NCBI GenBank assembly: GCA_902771445.1
Contig: CACXXD010000007.1
Location: forward strand, 1-53,041
DNA: 53,041 bases
Reading direction: 5' to 3'
From: an uncultured Prevotellaceae bacterium
GTDB lineage: Bacteria; Bacteroidota; Bacteroidia; Bacteroidales; Bacteroidaceae
The notes under the pieces were generated by a model. It was not told where the DNA came from. It saw nothing but the letters and a program-made list of their open reading frames with translations, and did no database searches. This document shows, piece after piece, positions 1-6,569 of this stretch. Every line of letters begins with the position of its first letter. Positions within the stretch are counted from its first letter, which is position 1. The position numbers and the translations under genes were made by a program.

Positions 1-337
1 TTTGAGATTGATATTGAATCAAAGTGGGTTTACAGCCATATCAAACTGAGTTCTAACTTCCGTTACGTTCTGATTCAAGTAAGAACTCAGTTTGATATGG
101 CTGTAAACCCACTTTGATTCAATACAAATCTCAGCACGAAGGCGGCTCAGAGCTGTTCGAAAGGCGAAGTCTCATGGAGAGGAATAGTTCTTTTTGCGAA
201 ATAAAATTTCACAACACACTGGAAATCAAGAACATGCGTAAGCCCTCTCAATACTCGCATATTTGCAAGCGACTTTCAGTTTGGTGAATTTCGTGCGATT
301 CTCAGAGGGGGTGTTGTCAAGAAAATACATATTTTTT
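1..337 (+). repeat. Dispersed hairpin repeat, copy 1 (cut by window start)
   Basis: Same element as at 19069-19504 and 39956-40406, but its left end lies outside the window. Arms 4-54 and 82-132 are inverted repeats of 51 bases that match at 49 positions, around a 27-base spacer. A second, weaker stem pairs 243-259 with 294-309, bracketed by another potential pairing of about 206-217 with 311-326. The right end carries the terminal sequence TTGTCAAGAAAATACAT shared with the other copies; sequence after about 337 is unrelated between copies. No transposase or other recognisable protein is encoded. It could be a non-autonomous mobile element, a repeated regulatory or RNA unit, or a decayed larger element. 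The repeat is certain; its nature is not. Confidence 0.85.
226..330 (-). CDS. Putative 34-aa repeat-encoded peptide, copy 1
   Basis: Reading the minus strand from ATG at 330 gives 34 codons and TGA at 228-226. The same frame with the same length occurs in the other two repeat copies (19397-19501, 40299-40403). Shared parts are FLDN, PSENR, TKL and VACKYASIER; the last five residues differ completely. No signal peptide, membrane segment or known domain is seen. Some differences between copies are synonymous (CTG/CTC, GCT/GCC, GAG/GAA), which hints at coding. Parts of the frame also form the second stem of the repeat, so RNA structure could explain the conservation instead. No ribosome binding site was recognised. 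Confidence 0.3.
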   Translation of the reverse strand: MYFLDNTPSENRTKFTKLKVACKYASIERAYACS

Positions 338-565
338 AAGGAAAGAAATTACCGTAATTTACGTAATTTTTTTTGACCTGCAAATGAAAATTTTTCTTGC
401 GAAAAATTTTGTCGGAAAGAAATTATTACAAATTAGAAGAAATTATTTCCAGAAACTTTTGAGTCCAAAAAGAACGGTCTATCCATCATAGGTTGGGTTT
501 AAAGCCAAATCATGCAGTGAAATGACTTGTTTTTCTGTCACCACTCTGTAAGATTTGGGCAATTG
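338..565. other. AT-rich gap with one small hairpin
   Basis: No gene is visible. The stretch is A/T-rich with poly-T and poly-A runs. It holds one perfect hairpin with 10-base arms (387-396 and 401-410, loop TTGC), and a short TTACGTAA-type palindrome near 360. It separates repeat copy 1 from the promoter of the OPT transporter. Confidence 0.5.
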
Positions 566-597
566 TTTGGCAGTTTATGACAAAGTTCGTATTTTTG
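566..597 (+). promoter_or_regulatory. Bacteroidota-type promoter for the OPT transporter
   Basis: TTTG at 566-569, a 20-bp spacer, then TATTTTTG at 590-597. Both boxes match the consensus for the Bacteroidota primary sigma factor (TTTG / TAnnTTTG). A start near 602-605 would give a leader of about 160 nt that contains the G-rich palindrome at 645-717. Confidence 0.75.
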
Positions 598-644
598 CAG
601 CATACTTTTCGATATATCGAAAGCAGGCATGAATAATAACAGAT

Positions 645-717
645 ACAGACCCCATCCGCTCGGCCCAAAGGGACGCTTTGCTTGCAAAGAAGGGGAGGGG
701 CAAGGGGTGGGGTCTGT
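645..717 (+). repeat. Degenerate G/C-rich palindrome with G-quadruplex motif in a leader
   Basis: Outer arms ACAGACCCC (645-653) and GGGGTCTGT (709-717) belong to the same palindrome family as 5123-5196 and 45118-45177, but the left arm and loop are partly replaced. The right arm at 692-712 has four runs of four G separated by A, CAA and T, a textbook G-quadruplex pattern. It lies on the coding strand between the promoter at 566-597 and the transporter start at 767, so it would be in the mRNA leader and could fold as a quadruplex or pair with the C-rich left arm. Confidence 0.65.
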
Positions 718-766
718 AACTTTAGATAAATAGAGAATATAGAACTATAAGAACAAAACTAAAAAC

Positions 767-2851
767 ATGGAAGAATTTGAAATCAAGAGCCAACTGCCGG
801 AAAACGCTTTCAGGGAGTTGAACGAAGGAGAAACGTATGAACCGATGCTGTCGCCAAAGGGCAACTATCCGGAGGTGAACGCATGGTCGGTGACATGGGG
901 CGTGCTGATGGCCATGCTCTTCTCGGCTGCTGCTGCCTATCTGGGACTGAAGGTGGGCCAGGTGTTCGAGGCCGCCATCCCCATCGCCATCATTGCCGTG
1001 GGCATCAGCACGGCTGCAAAGCGCAACAAGGCACTGGGCGAGAACGTCATCATTCAGTCGATAGGTGCCTGCTCGGGTGCCGTGGTGGCCGGTGCCATCT
1101 TCACGCTGCCCGCCATCTATATCCTGCAAGCCAAGTATCCTGAGATGTCGGCCTCGTTCCTGAAGATATTCCTCTCGTCGCTGTTGGGCGGCATCATCGG
1201 CATCTTGTTCCTCATCCCCTTCCGCAAGTATTTCGTGAGCGACATGCACGGCAAGTATCCCTTCCCCGAAGCCACGGCCACGACACAGGTGCTGGTGAGC
1301 GGAGCCAAGGGCGGCGACCAGGCCAAGCCGTTGCTGATAGCCGGACTGGTGGGCGGACTCTACGACTTCATCGTGGCTACCTTCGGCTGGTGGAATGAGA
1401 ACTTCACCAGTCGCGTGGTGGGACTGGGCGAAGACCTGGCCGAGAAAGCCAAACTGGTGTTCAAGGTGAACACGGGTGCCGCCGTGCTGGGACTGGGCTA
1501 CATCATCGGTTTCAAGTATGCGCTCATCATCTGTCTGGGCTCGTTTGCCGTGTGGTGGCTCGTCGTACCGGGCATGGCTCTCATCTTCGGTACCGACGTG
1601 CTGAACCAATGGGACCCGACAATCACCATGCCCGTGGGCGACATGTCGCCGGAACATATCTTCAAAGCCTACGGCAAGTCCATCGGCATCGGAGCCATCG
1701 CTATGGCTGGTGTCATCGGCATCATCAGGAGCTGGGACATCATCAAAACGAGCATAGCGCGGATAGTGGCCCCCCCTACTGCCACAGAGATACCGGCCCC
1801 CCCTACTGCCCCCGAGGGGGCTTCTATAGCATTGCAGTCAAAGGAAAAAACTATTGTAGCCCCCTCGGGGGCCGAAAGGGGGGCCGACACCTCAGGGGCC
1901 GACACACCTCGCACCCAGTCCGACCTCTCGTTCCGTTTTATTGCTATTTCTTCAATAGTCACCATTCTCATCACGTTCGTGTTCTTCTGGTTCGGCGTGA
2001 TGGACGGCAACCTGCTGCAAGCACTGGTGGCCACCGTGCTGGTAGCTGTCATCTCCTTCCTGTTCACCACCGTAGCAGCCAATGCCATCGCCATCGTAGG
2101 TTCCAACCCCGTGTCGGGCATGACGCTCATGACGCTCATCCTGGCTTCGGTCGTGATGGTGGGCGTGGGACTGAAGGGAACCAGCGGCATGGTGGCTGCA
2201 CTGATCATGGGCGGTGTGGTGTGTACGGCCCTGGCCATGTCGGGTGCCTTCATCACCGACCTGAAGATTGGCTACTGGCTGGGTACGACACCCCGCAAGC
2301 AAGAGACGTGGAAGTTCCTGGGTACGCTCGTCTCGGCGGCTACCGTAGGCGGTGTGATGATGCTCTTGAACGAGACCTACGGCTTTGCCTCGGGACAGTT
2401 GGCTGCTCCGCAGGCCAACGCTATGGCGGCTGTCATCGACCCGCTGATGAACGGTGTGGGTGCGCCGTGGCTGCTCTATGCCATCGGTGCCGTGCTGGCC
2501 GTGGTGCTCACGCTCTGCAAGGTGCCGGCCCTGCCCTTCGCACTGGGCATGTTCATCCCACTGGAACTCAACATGCCGCTCATCGTGGGCGGTGCCATCA
2601 ACTGGTATGTTACCACACGCTCGAAGGAGAAGGCCGTCAACGATGCACGCGGAGAGAAAGGCACGCTCATCGCCAGTGGCTTCATTGCAGGCGGTGCACT
2701 GATGGGCGTGCTGAGTGCGCTGCTGCGCTTCGGCGGCTTCAACCCCATCGACGAGTCATGGCTGGCCAATCCGCTGAGCGAGCTTTGCGCCCTCATCGCG
2801 TACATATTATTAATATTATACTTCGTGAAGGCAACGAAAAACAAACTATAA
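767..2851 (+). CDS. OPT family oligopeptide transporter
   Basis: Inner-membrane transporter of the OPT family, which moves short peptides or metal chelates into the cell with a proton gradient (family knowledge; the substrate cannot be read here). The 694-residue product is strongly hydrophobic with many membrane segments. It opens with the family pattern around residues 35-80 (AYLGLKVGQVFEAAIP) and has KYPFPEATA near residue 163. Residues of about 334-387 form a Pro/Ala/Thr/Ser-rich hydrophilic stretch, atypical for the family, that is encoded by a palindromic insertion (1795-1885) read in frame. The ATG at 767 is preceded by an A-rich leader. The stop lies 16 nt before the PL11 lyase, so the two are probably one transcript. 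Confidence 0.9.
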   Translation: MEEFEIKSQLPENAFRELNEGETYEPMLSPKGNYPEVNAWSVTWGVLMAMLFSAAAAYLGLKVGQVFEAAIPIAIIAVGISTAAKRNKALGENVIIQSIGACSGAVVAGAIFTLPAIYILQAKYPEMSASFLKIFLSSLLGGIIGILFLIPFRKYFVSDMHGKYPFPEATATTQVLVSGAKGGDQAKPLLIAGLVGGLYDFIVATFGWWNENFTSRVVGLGEDLAEKAKLVFKVNTGAAVLGLGYIIGFKYALIICLGSFAVWWLVVPGMALIFGTDVLNQWDPTITMPVGDMSPEHIFKAYGKSIGIGAIAMAGVIGIIRSWDIIKTSIARIVAPPTATEIPAPPTAPEGASIALQSKEKTIVAPSGAERGADTSGADTPRTQSDLSFRFIAISSIVTILITFVFFWFGVMDGNLLQALVATVLVAVISFLFTTVAANAIAIVGSNPVSGMTLMTLILASVVMVGVGLKGTSGMVAALIMGGVVCTALAMSGAFITDLKIGYWLGTTPRKQETWKFLGTLVSAATVGGVMMLLNETYGFASGQLAAPQANAMAAVIDPLMNGVGAPWLLYAIGAVLAVVLTLCKVPALPFALGMFIPLELNMPLIVGGAINWYVTTRSKEKAVNDARGEKGTLIASGFIAGGALMGVLSALLRFGGFNPIDESWLANPLSELCALIAYILLILYFVKATKNKL
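1795..1885 (+). repeat. In-frame palindromic insertion inside the OPT transporter gene
   Basis: Two arms of 35 bases (1795-1829 and 1851-1885) are imperfect inverted repeats rich in C/G runs, with cores GCCCCCGAGGGGGC and GCCCCCTCGGGGGC, around a 21-base spacer. A partial copy of the left arm (16 bases, 1768-1783) sits just upstream. The insert contains no stop in the transporter frame and adds residues of about 343-373, presumably in a loop between membrane segments. It resembles in principle the Rickettsia palindromic elements that insert into genes without breaking the frame. Confidence 0.75.
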
Positions 2852-2867
2852 AAAAATCTTTCTGAAT

Positions 2868-5084
2868 ATGAAAGTCAACTTCCAAAAAGGACGTAAGCAC
2901 CTCGGCAAAGCACTGCTGCTGGCGGCAACCACACTGTCGCTGACTGCCACTGCACAACCGCCACAGTCAAACTTCAAGACCCAGTGCGCCAACAAGCGCA
3001 TGATGTGGACTTCGATCAACAACGTGAAGAATGCCTCGCTGGGCGACTACCAACAGCACACGGGCAAGATGCTCATCAGCTGGCGCATGCTGCCCTCCGA
3101 CACGTGGGATACGGCCTTCTGTCTCTACAGCCGTTCGGCCAGCCTGCCCAACGGCACCTTGCAGCGCAATGCCTACAACCTGAAGAACAGCACGTGCTGG
3201 CAGACGGCCAGCGTGCCTACTGCCGCCCGCATGTACTATCTGGTGAGAGGCGACTACTTCGAAGGCACGCCTCCTACTTCCGTCACTACCGACGAGGAGA
3301 AACAGGCACTGCGCGAACAGGCGCTCGACTCGCTGATCGTAGACGAGCGCATCTATCGCGACAAACTGCCCTATCTATCCATTCCTCTCCGACACACCAG
3401 GGATGTCTACGACCAAAGCAAACTGGTCTATACGGCCAACGACGTGAGCATAGGCGACCTGGACGGCGACGGACAGATGGAGATCGTGGTGAAGCGACTG
3501 CAGAGCCAGAAGAACGACAAGGGCGAGGTGGTGAGCGACGGAACGGGTGCCGGCTACTCCTACAAGGACTGTCTGCATGCCGTCATCTGGGATGCCTACA
3601 AGCTCGACGGCACCTTCCTCTGGCGCATCAAGGGCGGACCGGGCATCATCCTGGGCAACAGTTCGAGCTTCGCCATTGCCGACTTCGACGGTGACGGATG
3701 CGCTGAGATGGCCATCCGCACCTGCGAAGGCACCGTGTTCGGCGACGGACAGGAGATTGGCGACACCAACGGCGACGGCAAGATTGACTACCGCACATGG
3801 GGCAACCTGAACAGCAGCAGTCCGGGATGGATAGACCACTACAACTCAGCCGGACCGGAGTTCATCTCTGTCATCGACGGAAAGACGGGGCGCGAACTGG
3901 CACGCGACAACTTCATAGCCCGTGAGACGAGCGAGGCCTGGGGCGACGGCTACTGGAAACGGGCCTGCTCGTTCCGCGTGGGAGTGGGATGCTTCGATGA
4001 GACGGGTCTGCCCTCCATCATCTTCGGGCGAGGTGTCTATGCGCGTTCGGTCATCGAGGCATGGGACTACCGCGACGGACAGCTGACGAAGAAGTGGCGC
4101 TTCGACACAAAAGCCAGCGGCAAAGGCAAGGACGGCAACCCCAACAGTGCATACGCAGCTCAAGGCAACCACTCGCTCAACGTGGCCGACCTCGACGGCG
4201 ACGGACTGGACGAGGTGATGTATGGCTCGATGGCAATCGACCACGACGGACAAGGACTGTGGACCACCAAGCTGGGACACGGCGATGCCAACCACGTGGG
4301 CAAGTTCCTGCCCGACCGCGAAGGCATGCAGGTGTTCCACTGCCTGGAGAGCGGAAAGACAATGGTGGCACTCCACGATGCCAAAGACGGGGCCGTCATC
4401 TGGAAGAAGGACGCGGCGAGCGACAACGACATGGGCCGCTGCATGGTGGCCGACATCGATCCCGCTCACCCCGGCTGTGAGTTCTGGTACTATCAGGGCA
4501 GTCTCTTCGACCAGGACGGCGTGAGCACAGGGGTCAACATGAAGGGCAACGACGTCAGTTGTGCTGCCGGCATCTGGTTCGACGGCTCGCTGGCCCGACA
4601 GGGCATCAACGAGAAAGGTGTCCTCCACAGCTTTGCCAGTGGCCGGACCTTCACCATGTATCGCTACAGCATGGCCATGATCAACGGCACCAAGGGCAAC
4701 CCAAGTTGGTACGGTGACCTGCTCGGTGACTGGCGCGAGGAAATCATCCTGCCCGACGCGTCGAAGCTGGTTGACCTCAAGATTTTCTCCACCTGGTATC
4801 CCACCAGCCATAAGTTCCCCTTCCTCATGAGCGACCACACCTACATGATGCAGTGTCTGAATCAGAACATCGGCTACAACCAGCCCAACAACCTCGGCTA
4901 CTTCCTCGGCACGGGCATGGACAAGTCGGTCATCCCCGTAGGCATCGCCACAGGCATCAGCGAACTGCACAACGCACCAAAGCCGCACGACAGCACCACC
5001 ATCTACGACCTCAGTGGCCGCGTCGTCAGCCATCCCAAGGCCGGCATCTACGTGAAGAACGGAAAGAAATTTGTCGTGAAGTAA
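2868..5084 (+). CDS. PL11-type rhamnogalacturonan endolyase, secreted
   Basis: Likely cleaves the rhamnose-galacturonate backbone of pectin rhamnogalacturonan I by beta-elimination outside the cytoplasm. The 738-residue product has a signal peptide (about residues 1-29, ending TATAQ). It carries the acidic turn motifs typical of PL11 eight-bladed propellers: IGDLDGDG near residue 190, IADFDGDG near 268, DTNGDGKID near 300 and VADLDGDG near 438, which bind calcium in the family. The C-terminus (IYDLSGRVV, then IYVKNGKKFVVK) resembles the short sorting-type tails on secreted Prevotella proteins and matches the tail of the protein at 11050-12273. It follows the OPT transporter by 16 nt. No SusC/SusD pair is nearby. 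Confidence 0.85.
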   Translation: MKVNFQKGRKHLGKALLLAATTLSLTATAQPPQSNFKTQCANKRMMWTSINNVKNASLGDYQQHTGKMLISWRMLPSDTWDTAFCLYSRSASLPNGTLQRNAYNLKNSTCWQTASVPTAARMYYLVRGDYFEGTPPTSVTTDEEKQALREQALDSLIVDERIYRDKLPYLSIPLRHTRDVYDQSKLVYTANDVSIGDLDGDGQMEIVVKRLQSQKNDKGEVVSDGTGAGYSYKDCLHAVIWDAYKLDGTFLWRIKGGPGIILGNSSSFAIADFDGDGCAEMAIRTCEGTVFGDGQEIGDTNGDGKIDYRTWGNLNSSSPGWIDHYNSAGPEFISVIDGKTGRELARDNFIARETSEAWGDGYWKRACSFRVGVGCFDETGLPSIIFGRGVYARSVIEAWDYRDGQLTKKWRFDTKASGKGKDGNPNSAYAAQGNHSLNVADLDGDGLDEVMYGSMAIDHDGQGLWTTKLGHGDANHVGKFLPDREGMQVFHCLESGKTMVALHDAKDGAVIWKKDAASDNDMGRCMVADIDPAHPGCEFWYYQGSLFDQDGVSTGVNMKGNDVSCAAGIWFDGSLARQGINEKGVLHSFASGRTFTMYRYSMAMINGTKGNPSWYGDLLGDWREEIILPDASKLVDLKIFSTWYPTSHKFPFLMSDHTYMMQCLNQNIGYNQPNNLGYFLGTGMDKSVIPVGIATGISELHNAPKPHDSTTIYDLSGRVVSHPKAGIYVKNGKKFVVK

Positions 5085-5122
5085 ATAGGGGGTCCTATTT
5101 GATGTATCCAAAAAGTACATGA

Positions 5123-5196
5123 GATTCATATTACAGACCCCACCCCTGCCCCTCCCTTTGATGGGAGGTGCAGGGGTGGGGTCTGTAATATGAATC
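5123..5196. repeat. Long G/C-rich palindrome after the lyase gene
   Basis: 74-base nearly perfect hairpin: GATTCATATTACAGACC at the left end pairs with GGTCTGTAATATGAATC at the right, with C-rich and G-rich inner arms and a TTTGAT-like loop. Same family as 645-717 and 45118-45177. It lies 38 nt after the lyase stop and is followed by T-rich sequence, so it may also work as a terminator. Confidence 0.8.
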
Positions 5197-5332
5197 GTCA
5201 CAATTTATTTTTTACCGTTACTTAGTACTCATAATTAAAGAAAAGGGACATCCAACAATAGGCGAAGGGCCTTTGTTGGCAATGGGCTGATAGACTCTTT
5301 TTTCATCCTTCCCAAATTTTTCTTCTCTTTTC

Positions 5333-5364
5333 TTTGCTCATATCCTAAATTCTTTGTAATTTTG
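5333..5364 (+). promoter_or_regulatory. Promoter of the collar/cohesin locus
   Basis: TTTG at 5333-5336, a 20-bp spacer, then TAATTTTG at 5357-5364: a full match to the Bacteroidota consensus. Transcription would start near 5370, giving a leader of about 255 nt before the ATG at 5629. Confidence 0.8.
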
Positions 5365-5369
5365 CCCTC

Positions 5370-5577
5370 GTGCATCTTGTATGCACATACATTTTTATTT
5401 GCTCAATCGCACGTCGAACTACCACCTCGAAAATGTGAACGGGCAATAACTATCAACAAGAGGCTTACGCTATACAGCGCAAGCACTCCCATAGTTGATA
5501 GTAGGTTGTGGTAGACCTGACGTGCGTATGGTGAATGCCTGCGCTTTTCTTATGCCCTAAGGTTAGTGCAGGTTACC
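5370..5577 (+). ncRNA. Structured leader or small RNA upstream of the collar/cohesin operon
   Basis: Several stacked stems can be drawn directly. A small 5' hairpin pairs 5370-5375 with 5381-5386. A long composite hairpin follows: 5408-5415 with 5519-5526 (8 bp), 5419-5425 with 5508-5514 (7 bp), 5449-5457 with 5494-5502 (9 bp), and apical 5464-5471 with 5476-5483 (one mismatch). A third hairpin pairs 5530-5532, 5534-5535 and 5538-5542 with 5575-5577, 5573-5574 and 5568-5572. A large one-sided internal loop (5426-5448) could be a binding site. I do not recognise a known riboswitch class, tmRNA, SRP RNA or RNase P RNA. No U-run terminator precedes the gene, so a cis-acting leader is more likely than a free RNA. 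Confidence 0.55.
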
Positions 5578-5628
5578 CAAAGAAGACGAGGAAACTCATA
5601 TTAACCCTTAAAAATAAAAATGTAGATT

Positions 5629-6564
5629 ATGAAAAAGTTATTCCTTTCGTTGGTAGCCTTGATGATGGTTGCTAACACATTGTTTGCCCAGAACAGTGGC
5701 CTGGGCTTCAACTATCAGGCCGTGGTGAGAAAAGCCGACGGCGTTTTGCTTGCCAATGCTGATGCAACCCTCAGAATCTCACTTTATCCTGGTCAGATGG
5801 CAGCCTCGCCCACTTGGGTGGAAACGCATAAGGTGCATACCGACGTGTCTGGCAGCTTTGGAATTACGGTGGGCAAGGGTAGCCGTGTGAGCAGCAGCGT
5901 GGCTGCACAATATTCCGACATCAACTTTGCCTCAGTCTACTACTGGATGAAGATTGAAATCCTGGAAGGCAGTACTTACAGGGAAGTCAGTTTCTCTCAG
6001 TTGCCCAGCTCGCCCTACTCAGAGGTGGCCTACAATGCACTTCTCTTCCCCTCTGGCATGATTGTGCCTTTTGCAGGACCTGTAGAGAAGATTCCTGCAG
6101 GATGGCTGCTGTGCGACGGCACAGCCATCAGTCGTTCCACTTATGCCAATCTCTACAATGCCATCGGTGTTTGTTGGGGTACGGGCGATGGCTCTACCAC
6201 GTTCAATCTGCCCGACCTTCGCGGCATGTTTCTTCGCGGTGTGTCAGGAGCTTCTGGCAATGATGCCGATGCCAACAAACGAACTATGCTAACCAATAAC
6301 GGTGGAAACACAGGAAACAACGTGGGTAGCTATCAAGGGGATGCTATCAGGAATATTACGGGAAAGGTGAATGGTTCCATGGAATACAATACTCCAAGTG
6401 AAGTCTTTTATCAAACAAGTCCAATGGAAAAAGTTCATGGTACTTTTTACGGATGGCAACCGAATACTTGGTCTAAAATAGGGTTCGATGCCTCTCGGGT
6501 TGTTCCTGTCGGCAGCGACAACCGTCCTAAGAACGTTTATGTAAACTACATTATCAAATATTAG
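5629..6564 (+). CDS. Secreted protein with phage tail-collar domain
   Basis: 311 residues with a signal peptide (about 1-20, ending LFAQ). Residues of about 24-130 match the Bacteroidota extracellular domain that begins FNYQAVVR and describes a beta-rich fold. Residues of about 144-210 match the phage tail collar domain (MIVPFAGP, GWLLCDGTAI, FNLPDLRGMFLRG). The rest is Gly/Asn-rich and ends in VNYIIKY. In phage the collar domain sits on tail fibres; here the leader peptide and neighbours argue for an exported surface protein rather than a prophage remnant. First gene of an operon: the next start is 5 nt after this stop, and the mRNA leader is strongly structured. Function unknown. Confidence 0.75.
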   Translation: MKKLFLSLVALMMVANTLFAQNSGLGFNYQAVVRKADGVLLANADATLRISLYPGQMAASPTWVETHKVHTDVSGSFGITVGKGSRVSSSVAAQYSDINFASVYYWMKIEILEGSTYREVSFSQLPSSPYSEVAYNALLFPSGMIVPFAGPVEKIPAGWLLCDGTAISRSTYANLYNAIGVCWGTGDGSTTFNLPDLRGMFLRGVSGASGNDADANKRTMLTNNGGNTGNNVGSYQGDAIRNITGKVNGSMEYNTPSEVFYQTSPMEKVHGTFYGWQPNTWSKIGFDASRVVPVGSDNRPKNVYVNYIIKY

Positions 6565-6569
6565 TAGCT

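Noticed and set aside
1..132. Invertible promoter (phase-variable switch) in the repeat hairpin
   Set aside because: The arms are only 27 bases apart with no promoter boxes between them and no recombinase nearby; inversion would change nothing.
1552..2865. Long overlapping frames opposite or inside the OPT, lyase and sensor genes
   Set aside because: High-GC codon usage opens long shadow frames; none shows a domain or start context.
5408..5526. 6S RNA or SRP RNA identity of the leader hairpin
   Set aside because: Lacks the SRP tetraloop motif and a symmetric central bubble as in 6S RNA, and lies directly before a coding operon without a terminator.
5629..6564. Prophage remnant because of the tail-collar domain
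   Set aside because: A signal peptide is present and no capsid, integrase, terminase or other tail gene is nearby.
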